Of a stretch of DNA of 64,000 nt, positions 38,329-46,318 are shown piece by piece. Source of the DNA: Candidatus Methanomethylophilaceae archaeon (lineage in GTDB: Archaea > Thermoplasmatota > Thermoplasmata > Methanomassiliicoccales > Methanomethylophilaceae); NCBI GenBank assembly GCA_023230065.1, contig JALNYB010000001.1, positions 1 to 64,000 on the forward strand, given 5' to 3'. The notes below the pieces were generated by a model that did no database searches, was not told the origin of the DNA, and saw nothing but the letters and a program-made list of their open reading frames with translations. Each line of letters begins with the position of its first letter. Position 1 is the first letter of the stretch. Position numbers and translations under genes: made by a program.

Positions 38329-38523
38329 TATTTGTCACCAATATTTCAATGAATATATTCATATTAATACATTTTTAGACAAATGTCTATATTGTAGATA
38401 ATTTTACATACAAACATCTATTGAATCTATAATATTGTCGACATAAATACACATAACTATATGGATTTAGTAAAATATTTAAAATGCAACAATGATAAAA
38501 AATAAAAATGTTTTATAAAGTTT
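38329..38523. promoter_or_regulatory. Upstream region of amt-PII with small inverted repeats
   Basis: This very A/T-rich region contains AGACAAATGTCT at 38377-38388 and TGTCGACA at 38436-38443, both inverted repeats that could bind a nitrogen regulator. They do not match the GGAA-N6-TTCC form known for NrpR. No exact promoter was assigned. Confidence 0.35.
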
Positions 38524-38877
38524 TTAAGCAACAGCATCAAAATACTGTCTGGTAAACTTAACGGCCCATGATAAAATAATCATTAGATCTATTAGTAGGA
38601 AGAGTAACCATGATGTGTTCGATGTCTCCAAATATACGATAATTATATAAATGGCGAAAATAACGAATGAGGCCATAGAAACATGCCAAGCATACCATTT
38701 TCTTGATTGTATCAAATAAAGACATATGAGACATAATATTCCAATAGAAATACTAATTACGGCAAACCAAGAATCAGAAATATTTATCGCGGCAACATAT
38801 AACATGAATACGCCTAGTATCGCATATAATACTGGTACGATACGAACAATCATGGGCTTATCGAGTATGAAACTCAT
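38524..38877 (-). CDS. Hypothetical four-helix membrane protein
   Basis: The 117-residue product has four hydrophobic segments at about 10-31, 36-56, 65-84 and 89-107 with very short loops. The motif WYAWHVSMASF lies between helices two and three. The start ATG at 38877 is the only suitable one. No family is recognised. It lies upstream of amt on the same strand but is separated by about 195 bp with its own promoter-like sequence, so it is probably not in the same unit. Confidence 0.65.
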   Translation of the reverse strand: MSFILDKPMIVRIVPVLYAILGVFMLYVAAINISDSWFAVISISIGILCLICLYLIQSRKWYAWHVSMASFVIFAIYIIIVYLETSNTSWLLFLLIDLMIILSWAVKFTRQYFDAVA

Positions 38878-39024
38878 ATGAGTATTAGGAATTCACAGTA
38901 TTAAAATTCTCATTATGTAATTTAATATGCGTAATCGGAAGATTTTATTTTTTTGCAGGGGATACTTCGAGAGGAATGAAAGAAGGACGTATCTAAAATA
39001 TTGAAGTGTAGTAGAATGTAAACG

Positions 39025-39044
39025 AATGCAACCCCCGTTGCATT
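39025..39044. terminator. Hairpin downstream of the split DUF2188 gene
   Basis: AATGCAAC / GTTGCATT with a CCCC loop lies 44 bp beyond the stop of the 3' fragment of the DUF2188 gene. T runs on the minus side are poor, so its terminator role is uncertain. Confidence 0.4.
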
Positions 39045-39087
39045 TATTTATATTGTTTGCAAATCCTTTTGAAGTTCTGTATCCAGA

Positions 39088-39375
39088 TTATTTTTTCTGG
39101 TATTTGCCATCTTTTTTATGAGGAACGACTCTAGAACCTTCATTGTTATTTACGAGGGTTTTGACGTACTCTTCGGCTTCTGCCTTGGTACGGAATAGTT
39201 TTGTTGCTTTAGAAGCTCCTTCTGCTTTTACTTGCCAGCGTCCGTCCTCTGCACGTTTAGTAATATGCCAAACTTTGTTTTTTGATTCTGTTTTTTTGAT
39301 TGGTTCTGTAATAGTTTCTTTTTTGGTTACAGGTGTTTCTTTTTCTGTCTCTATTGGTTTTTCTTGGCTCTCCGA
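39088..39375 (-). pseudogene. 3' part of a DUF2188 gene cut off by the IS element
   Basis: On the minus strand this segment encodes a charged linker (EKPIETEKETPVTKKET) and then a full DUF2188 module starting KVWHITKRAEDGRWQVK, with FRTKAEAEEYVKTLV and the end KDGKYQKK. It has no start codon at its left-out 5' end, which abuts the IS boundary at 39376. The 5' part, with start codon and ribosome binding site, lies on the other side of the IS at 40831-40891. The Lys/Glu-rich linker continues across the break, so these are halves of one gene. Without the IS the protein would be about 115 residues. Confidence 0.8.
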
Positions 39376-39429
39376 GAAATCGTGTGGATTTGAGAATCTG
39401 ATTTATCCTTTGTTGTTGATATCGAGAAT

Positions 39430-40632
39430 ATGTTGGGGCCTGATGCGAATAAGATATTCACCACCCTTTTGAAATTGGAGGAACCTTGGTTCGTTGAGAA
39501 CGTGGAGGCCACGCCCGAACGAGTGGACATATACCTGTCGACAAGGGCAAAAGCCCTTGTCGAATGTCCTGTCTGCGGAAAGAGATGCAAGGTTCACGAC
39601 CGGGTGCAGAGGACATGGAGGGATTCCGATGTCAGGGATGCCGAATGTTTCATCACCGCCAAGATACCCAGATGCGAATGTCCGAAATGCGGTGTGAAGC
39701 AGATAGCTGTGCCGTGGGCACGGGAGAACATATCATTCACGGAGAGTTTCGAGCGACGGGCGATGTCGCTGATGCAACGGATGCCGTTGACGAAAGCGGC
39801 GGAGTTCATGCACGTGGGAACATGGGTGCTGGAAGGCATATTGAGATATCATGTGCAAAGGTCGTTGGACAGAATGGATCTTTCCAATGTGAGGAACATA
39901 CTTCTGGATGAGACGTCATGCAAACGCGGACACAGATACATCACCGTGATCGCGGATGCTGATACCAAAGGAATAATATTCATGACCGAGGGCAAGGGTT
40001 CCGATTCTCTGAGATCGTTCTCCGATTGGTTGATAGCACACAACGGCGATCCGTCCAGGATAAAGCTGGTGAGCTGCGATTTCAGCAGGTCGTTCCTTTC
40101 AGGCATCAACGAGCATCTGCCCAGAGCGGATATCGTGTACGACAGATTCCACCTGGTGAAGATGGTGAACGACGCGTTGGACAAAATTCGTTCGAAAAAT
40201 CAGATGAACGGTTCCAGGCACAAGTGGATGAGATTCAAACTGATGAAGAACGGAAAGGACCTTTCCGATGACGACAAACGGAAGATATTCGACATCAAGA
40301 ATGACAACTCCGTGCTGGGTCTGGCGTACGAGATGAAGGAATCGCTTATCCAATTGTATGATTATCCCGATATCTCGGCGGCATCCGAACATGTGAAGCA
40401 ATGGCTTTCATGGGTGGACAGCAAGGGAGAAGCACCGATGAAAGCTGTCGGCAGAACGGTATCCAGGCATTTCCACAGGATATTGAATTGGTACATCCAT
40501 AAGATGAGCAACGGATTCCTGGAAGGACTGAACGGGATGATACAGACAACGAAACGTATCGGTCGCGGCTATCCTAATACGCAGAACTTCATGACGATGA
40601 TCTTCTTCAGGCACGGACGTCTGGATATCTGA
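39430..40632 (+). CDS. ISL3-family DDE transposase
   Basis: The 400-residue protein has an N-terminal zinc-finger region (CPVCGKRCKVHD and CECPKCGVKQ) and the helix-turn-helix part (PLTKAAEFMHVG). Its DDE core has the first Asp in NILLDETSCKRGHRYITV, the second in LVSCDFSRSF, and the Glu in FLEGLNGMIQTTKRIGRGY. The family marker YDRFHLVKMVNDALDKIR is present. The frame is intact from ATG 39430 to TGA, so it may still be active. Its codon use is more G/C-rich than that of the surrounding genes, as expected for a recent arrival. Confidence 0.95.
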   Translation: MLGPDANKIFTTLLKLEEPWFVENVEATPERVDIYLSTRAKALVECPVCGKRCKVHDRVQRTWRDSDVRDAECFITAKIPRCECPKCGVKQIAVPWARENISFTESFERRAMSLMQRMPLTKAAEFMHVGTWVLEGILRYHVQRSLDRMDLSNVRNILLDETSCKRGHRYITVIADADTKGIIFMTEGKGSDSLRSFSDWLIAHNGDPSRIKLVSCDFSRSFLSGINEHLPRADIVYDRFHLVKMVNDALDKIRSKNQMNGSRHKWMRFKLMKNGKDLSDDDKRKIFDIKNDNSVLGLAYEMKESLIQLYDYPDISAASEHVKQWLSWVDSKGEAPMKAVGRTVSRHFHRILNWYIHKMSNGFLEGLNGMIQTTKRIGRGYPNTQNFMTMIFFRHGRLDI

Positions 40633-40689
40633 TATCCGGACTTCTTGGTATGAGCGTGTCTTCTTCGAGACAGCGCGAGCTGTCGCGGG

Positions 40690-40734
40690 GTGAGGTGAAG
40701 GAAGGTCGATCCATCGACCTGACGCACACCTCAC
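40690..40734. repeat. Nested hairpins in the 3' non-coding tail of the IS
   Basis: GTGAGGTG (40690-40697) pairs with CACCTCAC (40727-40734), and inside it GGTCGAT (40704-40710) pairs with ATCGACC (40713-40719). A further G/C-rich pairing of GGTCCG-type words follows to about 40780. The tail between the transposase stop and the right end is about 180 bp and contains no gene. Confidence 0.6.
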
Positions 40735-40830
40735 AATACCTTTCCGGTCCGGCAGGGTCCGGAGGACCGCTGCGGGACCCAATAAAGATGCTTTCGTGAA
40801 GAGCTTATCCAAACGTTTCCACACAAATTC

Positions 40831-40891
40831 CTGAAGAACCTTTTTCTTCTATAATCGGTTCATCTTTCTTTTTTTTGCTGAAGAATCCCAT
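40831..40891 (-). pseudogene. 5' part of the DUF2188 gene cut off by the IS element
   Basis: ATG 40891, preceded by GGGTGA, starts MGFFSKKKKDEPIIEEKGSS, after which the frame enters the IS right end and stops at 40805-40807. It begins 13 bp after the stop of the parvulin gene, so it was the second gene of that operon. The rest of the gene is at 39088-39375. Confidence 0.75.
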
Positions 40892-40904
40892 ATGTATCAC
40901 CCGT

Positions 40905-41186
40905 TTATTTCTGATCTTTAACCAAGATTATGTGATAACCGAATTCTGTTTTTACAGGTCCGATCACGTCTCCTTTCTTGGCGTTGAATGCTGCGTTCTC
41001 AAAAGGAGCGACCATTTGCCCCTTGCCGAACCATCCGAGGTCTCCGCCTTTCTTTCCAGAAGGGCATGTAGAATATTTTTTTGCAAGGTCTGTGAATTTC
41101 TCGCCATTCGTAAGTTTTCCTTTGATATCTTTTGCTTCCTGTTCAGTTTTCACAAGTATGTGAGCTGCGTTAACCTGTTTTACCAT
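40905..41186 (-). CDS. Parvulin-type peptidyl-prolyl cis-trans isomerase
   Basis: The 93-residue protein is a single parvulin domain. It has AAHILVKTEQEAKDI at the start, FTDLAKKYSTCPSGKKGGDLGWFGKGQMV in the middle, written here as overlapping family motifs FTDLAKKYSTCPS and GGDLGWFGKGQM, and GPVKTEFGYHIILV at the end. Parvulins speed proline isomerisation during folding. No signal peptide is present, so it is cytoplasmic. It is divergent from the membrane GTPase gene and was followed in the operon by the now split DUF2188 gene. Confidence 0.95.
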   Translation of the reverse strand: MVKQVNAAHILVKTEQEAKDIKGKLTNGEKFTDLAKKYSTCPSGKKGGDLGWFGKGQMVAPFENAAFNAKKGDVIGPVKTEFGYHIILVKDQK

Positions 41187-41274
41187 GTAACAATGTAAGT
41201 TATTCAGACTTTATATTGTTGTTCTCTAAAAATGATTATATCTTCCATTAAGCATGTAGGTTTGGGGATGTGGA

Positions 41275-42843
41275 TTGAATAAAACCAATAAGAAATTAAT
41301 GGGAATTATTTTGGGGATAGCTGTTATATACTCGGCATTATGTTTTTTTTACACTGCAAAGTATATCATTGATAATTCTGAGTTTTCATTGTGTTTATTT
41401 AATCCAATCGAATTGATCGAAGGTTCATTTGATCTTGCGTACCTCGATCTTTCAAAGTATATTCCCATGATGATTGAGTCATACAATAAGGTCATCGTTA
41501 ATTATACGAATTTGATATCTGAATTTGTAGGCAAAGAATATGCTATTCTGATATTCGTTGCAGTAGGTTTCATTCTTGTTATTGCAGGATGTGTTTCAAA
41601 GCCATCTAGAGAATTTGCTGGAGAAGAATCTAATCCACAGGAATATCTGTTCACATCGCGCCCTAGATCTATTCTTAAGTGTATCGTGATGCCGTGGAAT
41701 ATTTTCGTTGTAACATGGAGGTTCAAGAAGATTCCGGTGATTATTCCTATTATTCTGATACCCTTTATCATTCCATTCGCGATACTGATGGATATAGTGC
41801 TGTTGATAATATTCCTGATTGCGAAAGGTATTATGGGAGCACGGATCAAATCAGCATTTTCTAAGGATGATGCGATATACAAGAAAGTGACACAGTATGC
41901 AGTCTGTCCTAAATGTAAGAGGAATTTCTATCAGCCCAAGGTCAAATGTAGATGTGGTCTTGTAATCGATTATCCAGTCCCGGATGTTCATGGTGTGTCA
42001 ATGCATACCTGCAACAAAGGACATACAATACCTTGTACTAACGTTGATGGCGCAAGAGGTAAACTAAAAATTGTCTGTCCTTACTGCAAGGAGGAGATAC
42101 AGACTCACGAAGCAAAACCGTTGACATTCTCCATGGTCGGAGCGTCAGGTTCCGGAAAGACGACCATGATGTTGTCCGCAGTGGAAAGTATATCTGCTGT
42201 TGCAAAATCAAAAGGCATAACCACTGAGCCTGTTTCTAGTTCTATTTCTCTTAATATTCAGCGTGCAAAGGATACGGTTGCCCCTACAGTTACGGGAGAA
42301 TTAGATTCTCAGTGTCTTTTCATAAGATCAAGAGAGTTTCCAGAGAAGGAGATAATTTTCAACGATATCTCTGGATTGGAGTTCGAACCAGATAGTGAAA
42401 AGATATTATTCGAGGAGTATTACAAATACAACGACGGAATCGTGTTTGCGATAGATCCGTTAGAAGTATATGCGCTATTCAATTCGAATTCGCCCTCTAA
42501 GGCTAGCAAGACATCACCTACAAATACATTTGAGGCATTTTATAGTATGTTCACCGAGATTAATGGATATGGGCCTTCAGTGCAGGTGACTGTTCCAATG
42601 GCAATTGTTTTTACAAAGATGGACAATCCTCGCGTAAGTTCTATTGTTAACGCAGAAAGTTCTCCCGAGGAATTTCTTAATAAATACGGTCAGGAATCTT
42701 TTGTGAAGATCGTTAAATCTACGTTTATAAAAGTTAGATATTTCACGATTGCATCTTTGGGAAATGATATATCGTCTGCAGCAGAGCCTTTTAAATGGAT
42801 CTTGATGGAGAACGACGAAGATCTGAAGACAAAGGTCTTTTGA
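41275..42843 (+). CDS. Membrane-anchored zinc-ribbon GTPase (TRAFAC-like)
   Basis: The 522-residue protein has hydrophobic segments at about 9-29, 88-106 and 153-185. A Cys-rich zinc-ribbon region follows at about 211-271 (CPKCKRNF, CRCG, CPYCKEE). The GTPase domain has the P-loop GASGSGKTT at 289-297, a G3-like DISGLE and the G4 motif TKMDNP. The region between G3 and G4 contains a segment IVFAIDPLEVYALF that is echoed by IVFLVDPLQIPYIN in the GTPase at 47140-48390, so the two are related. Proteins like this, often called DO-GTPases, occur in predicted conflict systems; assignment to that group is inference. ATG or TTG at 41275 starts just before the first helix. Confidence 0.8.
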   Translation: MNKTNKKLMGIILGIAVIYSALCFFYTAKYIIDNSEFSLCLFNPIELIEGSFDLAYLDLSKYIPMMIESYNKVIVNYTNLISEFVGKEYAILIFVAVGFILVIAGCVSKPSREFAGEESNPQEYLFTSRPRSILKCIVMPWNIFVVTWRFKKIPVIIPIILIPFIIPFAILMDIVLLIIFLIAKGIMGARIKSAFSKDDAIYKKVTQYAVCPKCKRNFYQPKVKCRCGLVIDYPVPDVHGVSMHTCNKGHTIPCTNVDGARGKLKIVCPYCKEEIQTHEAKPLTFSMVGASGSGKTTMMLSAVESISAVAKSKGITTEPVSSSISLNIQRAKDTVAPTVTGELDSQCLFIRSREFPEKEIIFNDISGLEFEPDSEKILFEEYYKYNDGIVFAIDPLEVYALFNSNSPSKASKTSPTNTFEAFYSMFTEINGYGPSVQVTVPMAIVFTKMDNPRVSSIVNAESSPEEFLNKYGQESFVKIVKSTFIKVRYFTIASLGNDISSAAEPFKWILMENDEDLKTKVF

Positions 42844-42845
42844 AT

Positions 42846-43874
42846 TCATTGGCTAGGATGTTCTTCCGTTCCGTCGGCGTATCTGACGAATCTTTCGGTT
42901 CCGATAGGTTGGGCTTTGTCGATGACATCCCAAGGCCAATTTTTGAATTCTTCTTTTCTGATAGTATCTATAGCAATTCTGACCTCTTTTTCCGTTTCTA
43001 GGTTTACAGGTCCGAATGATACTGTCTTTTCTTTGATAGGTTCTCCCTCCAAAAACCAAAGAGTCGAATCCTTATCGCCGTTTGTGATACAGATATCTGT
43101 GTTTCCGTCAAGTTTTATTCTTTTGGAATACTCTATTGTTTCCTTTCCGATTGTAATAGTGTTTCCGGTTATGAAGTAAAGATTCCTGTTAACAACAGTT
43201 GATATCGCAGGTAATGTAATCTTTGAATTAGGTATCATTTTGATCAGCATTATATTAACGTGATGTTTGGGGTCGGCCGCCCATGATATATCGCTAGGGG
43301 CTAGTGCTTCAATGCCATTGAATGATCCTGCAATGATCTTTACAGAATATCCCTCTCCTCTGATAATAGGTATTTTTTCAGACCACATCATTTTGAATTC
43401 AGGTTTAGTTCCCTTATTTTTCAAAGGAAGGTTGATCATTATCTGTGTGATGTCATTCGGATTCTCTTTATCAGAATACGCGAGAGGATACATCTCGTTG
43501 TGTTGATATCTGCTTCCTGCAGTGAGCCAATGAACGTCTCCGAAACCGTATCTTCCTTGGTTTCCTAAGCAATCGAAATGATCAATGAATCCCAATTCAG
43601 GAATTGTGATAGTCTCATATCCCCAATGTGCATGTAATGGAAATCCTGGAACTACTTTTCCGTTATACATTCTGAATCCAAATCTTTCTTTGTAATCTCT
43701 TCCAAGGTTTCTTCCGCTGATCTCTTTAAGAGGGGGGGCCTGCTGGGCATTTCCTTTTGGATAGTTATCACAATGATGAGATACGAAAATGAACGGATCC
43801 TCAGTGTCCCAATGAAGCTGTAATGGCCAAGTTTTTATTACAGGTCCTGTTTTATTTTTTTTGAATAATGACAT
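42846..43874 (-). CDS. Pirin-family cupin protein
   Basis: The 342-residue protein matches pirins. It has GFPLHAHWGYETITI with the HxH metal ligands, and GDVHWLTAGSRYQHNEMYP with the second His and Glu. Pirins are bicupin iron proteins; bacterial members can be quercetin dioxygenases or regulators, and substrates vary. The conserved metal ligands are intact. The N-terminus is longer than usual by a Lys-rich stretch (SLFKKNKTGP). GAGGTG lies six bases before ATG 43874. The gene is convergent with the membrane GTPase, with two bases between their stops. Confidence 0.85.
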   Translation of the reverse strand: MSLFKKNKTGPVIKTWPLQLHWDTEDPFIFVSHHCDNYPKGNAQQAPPLKEISGRNLGRDYKERFGFRMYNGKVVPGFPLHAHWGYETITIPELGFIDHFDCLGNQGRYGFGDVHWLTAGSRYQHNEMYPLAYSDKENPNDITQIMINLPLKNKGTKPEFKMMWSEKIPIIRGEGYSVKIIAGSFNGIEALAPSDISWAADPKHHVNIMLIKMIPNSKITLPAISTVVNRNLYFITGNTITIGKETIEYSKRIKLDGNTDICITNGDKDSTLWFLEGEPIKEKTVSFGPVNLETEKEVRIAIDTIRKEEFKNWPWDVIDKAQPIGTERFVRYADGTEEHPSQ

Positions 43875-43939
43875 CTTCGCACCTCTTACACCAATGTCAT
43901 TTCGATAAATTAATATTAGTATCGGTTTATAGGAGAAAC

Positions 43940-44674
43940 ATGAGTGATATCGGAGAAAATCCCGAGGGAGTGCGTCTGAATAAATTCATCGGTGAAGCGG
44001 GTGTAGCATCTAGAAGGGCTGCGGATCGCATGATAGAGGACGGTCTAGTCACCATAAACGGAAGAGTAGCGGTATTGGGAGACAGAGTCATGCCAGATAC
44101 TGTTGTGTGTGTTGAAGGCAAGCCTATAAAAAGAGAAGAAGAAGATATAATTCTTGCATTTTACAAACCGGCAGGAATAACATGCACCTCCAATCCTGAT
44201 GACATAGATAATGTCATAGATTTTATCGGATATCCGAAACGTATCTATTCAATAGGAAGGCTGGACAAGGATTCTGAAGGCCTTCTTCTTATGACCAATA
44301 ACGGTGAACTTGCTGACGGTATAATGCGTTCGCGTTATGAACATGAGAAAGAGTACATTGTTACTGTAGACAAGAATGTGACTCCTGAATTTATTACAGG
44401 AATGTCAAAAGGCGTTCCGATAATCGACGGACGCATAACAAAAGAATGCTTCGTTGAACAAACGGGTATCAAGGAATTCAGAATTATTCTGAGACAGGGA
44501 TTGAATAGACAGATCAGAAGGATGTGTGATGTGTTTGGATTCAATGTAGTGAAATTGGTTCGTATAAGAGTCATGAATATAACTCTTAACGGATTGAAAG
44601 AAGGCAGATACAGGAATATCTCTAAATCAGAGAGGATCGAATTGCATCATTGTCTTGATATCGATAACGGATGA
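43940..44674 (+). CDS. RsuA/RluB/E/F-family pseudouridine synthase
   Basis: The 244-residue protein has an S4 RNA-binding domain (VRLNKFIGEAGVASRRAADR) followed by the catalytic core, with the active-site Asp in IGRLDKDSEGLLLMTN and the later motif LRQGLNRQIRRMCDVFG. The last motif is characteristic of the RluF-like branch acting on 23S rRNA. This family is mainly bacterial, so transfer into this archaeon is likely. AGGAG four to five bases before ATG 43940 sets the start. The frame is open upstream to 43868, but without a binding site. It converges on the Hsp70 operon. Confidence 0.9.
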   Translation: MSDIGENPEGVRLNKFIGEAGVASRRAADRMIEDGLVTINGRVAVLGDRVMPDTVVCVEGKPIKREEEDIILAFYKPAGITCTSNPDDIDNVIDFIGYPKRIYSIGRLDKDSEGLLLMTNNGELADGIMRSRYEHEKEYIVTVDKNVTPEFITGMSKGVPIIDGRITKECFVEQTGIKEFRIILRQGLNRQIRRMCDVFGFNVVKLVRIRVMNITLNGLKEGRYRNISKSERIELHHCLDIDNG

Positions 44675-44700
44675 TATTAATTTTGTAAAGATAATATAAA

Positions 44701-44720
44701 AATGGGGGAATACCCCCATT
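44701..44720. terminator. Bidirectional terminator between rlu-like gene and Hsp70 operon
   Basis: A perfect eight-base stem AATGGGGG / CCCCCATT with loop AATA lies 27 bp after the pseudouridine synthase stop and seven bases beyond the end of the convergent Hsp70 gene. It can serve both. Confidence 0.75.
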
Positions 44721-44726
44721 AAAGTT

Positions 44727-46316
44727 TCAATTAGCATTTGTGACTTTTTCCATGAGTCCCTGAGACTCTTCTATATCTGAATCAGACATCTGTAATCTGT
44801 TCTGAAGCTGATATTCGGTGTGCTGATTGAGGCAGTCCACGCATGCAACGAGGATACCCTCATCCGTGGCAGTGAACTTGACCATTATAGGTGTGCTTCT
44901 TGTAACTCCCTCTGGTAGTTCCATTTCGAAATCACCGACGCCGTATCCGTCAATTAGTTCTGTTTTATTTCCACCATCATTATTGGACGCAGAATCCTCG
45001 TAGATCTCTACTTTGATAGATGTCTGACCGTCATCCACAGGGTAATAGGTCTTTATGGCTACGATAGGCAGTACCTCATTCCTGAATATGATGTTGGAGA
45101 TTTTCTCTTCGCCGTCATCATACATTGCTTTGATACCGAATGATTTACTGAGGACATTATGAACAAGGATTTCTCCTTCTTCAGGAACGTATTCTGTTCC
45201 GGTAGCTGCCGCTGCTGCAACTGCTGCTGCAGTGCTTCCATCCCACGAATAAGATTTAGAGAATATGGCGGCACCCTTTGCGACCGACTGGTCCGGATCA
45301 TAGATCTTGACGTCTGCTTCTGGATATTTTTTGCATATTCCATCCTTGACCTGAGGCATTCTTGATGATCCTCCGACCAGGATGACCTCATCGATGTCTT
45401 TTATTGTGAATTCTTTCGTTGCGAGTGTTCTGTCGATGATTTCAAGTGTCGTTTGCATAAGGGGTGCGGTAGCGATTTCAAATTCCGATCTTGAAATTGA
45501 GTAGACGGCTTTTTTCCCGGCGGCAGTGAGTGTTCCTTTCGTGGATTCCGCTGTAGACAGTCTTTTTTTGATGGTCTCCGAATCAAGGACAAGTGTTTGT
45601 CTCACGTCGTCATCTGCGTCGAGTTCATCTTGATCGATGCCGTTATCTTCACAAACTTTTTGTTTTATGATTTTCGTGATAGCTGCGTCCCAGTCTTTTC
45701 CTCCGAGGAGTCTTTCTCCATCAGTTGCTACTGCGGTGAATGATGTTCCGTCGATCTCAAGGATGGTAACATCGAATGTTCCTCCTCCCAGGTCGTATAC
45801 TAGCACTCTTTTTTTGGAATCTGTTCCGCTTCCTAATCCGAAGGATATTGCTGCCGCAGTAGGTTCGTTGATGATGGTTACATCTTCAAGTCCTGCGACT
45901 TTTCCTGCTGCTTTAGTTGCGTCTCTCTCGGTCTGCCCGAAATATGCGGGACAGGTGATGACTGCCTTCTTGATCTCACAACCGTGGTTGTCATTGAAAT
46001 CATTGATCATTTTTCTGAGTATTGCGGCAGAAAGAGTGATTGGTGTGTATTTGTCACCGTCGACATCTACTTCATAATCGGTTCCGATCTGTCTTTTGAT
46101 AGCTGTGACGATCCTCTCAGGGGGATACATTATTGCCATATCCTTCGCAGGGGATCCGACGATGATCTCGCCGTTCTCATTGAAGAGAATGACCGACGGG
46201 GTTGTTTCTTCTTGTTCGAAGTTTTTTTCAACTACTGTTTCTCCATCTTCGTTGATATATGCAAGGCACGAGTATGTTGTACCAAGGTCGATTCCGATTG
46301 TATATTCTCCAGCCAT
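44727..46316 (-). CDS. Short Hsp70-family chaperone (last gene of the operon)
   Basis: The 529-residue protein has an intact actin-like ATPase domain, with IGIDLGTTYSCLAY at the start, the phosphate-2 motif VLVYDLGGGTFDVTI and the adenosine motif VILVGGSSRMPQV. It is about 100 residues shorter than DnaK: after an Ala-rich linker near 370-380 only a beta sandwich-like substrate domain remains, and the alpha-helical lid is missing. It differs from DnaK in the linker, which lacks the usual DVLLLDV. It is two bases downstream of the GrpE-like gene and so is surely co-expressed with it. A second Hsp70 begins the same operon. Confidence 0.9.
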   Translation of the reverse strand: MAGEYTIGIDLGTTYSCLAYINEDGETVVEKNFEQEETTPSVILFNENGEIIVGSPAKDMAIMYPPERIVTAIKRQIGTDYEVDVDGDKYTPITLSAAILRKMINDFNDNHGCEIKKAVITCPAYFGQTERDATKAAGKVAGLEDVTIINEPTAAAISFGLGSGTDSKKRVLVYDLGGGTFDVTILEIDGTSFTAVATDGERLLGGKDWDAAITKIIKQKVCEDNGIDQDELDADDDVRQTLVLDSETIKKRLSTAESTKGTLTAAGKKAVYSISRSEFEIATAPLMQTTLEIIDRTLATKEFTIKDIDEVILVGGSSRMPQVKDGICKKYPEADVKIYDPDQSVAKGAAIFSKSYSWDGSTAAAVAAAAATGTEYVPEEGEILVHNVLSKSFGIKAMYDDGEEKISNIIFRNEVLPIVAIKTYYPVDDGQTSIKVEIYEDSASNNDGGNKTELIDGYGVGDFEMELPEGVTRSTPIMVKFTATDEGILVACVDCLNQHTEYQLQNRLQMSDSDIEESQGLMEKVTNAN

Positions 46317-46318
46317 TT

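Larger units (their letters stand above)
39376..40830 (+). mobile_element. ISL3-family insertion sequence, about 1455 bp
   Basis: The element contains one transposase gene and ends in imperfect inverted repeats of 17 bp. The left is 39376-39392 (GAAATCGTGTGGATTTG) and the right, read on the minus strand from 40830, is GAATTTGTGTGGAAACG, giving 12 of 17 matches. It interrupts a DUF2188 gene. A convincing 8-bp target duplication was not found at these boundaries, so the ends may be off by a few bases or the copy may be old. Its G+C content and codon use are visibly higher than those of its neighbours. Confidence 0.8.

Noticed and set aside
38329-38523. An NrpR operator before amt
   Set aside because: No GGAA-N6-TTCC palindrome is present.
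39376-40830. An 8-bp target duplication around the IS
   Set aside because: The bases next to the proposed ends (CTCTCCGA and CTGAAGAA) do not match.
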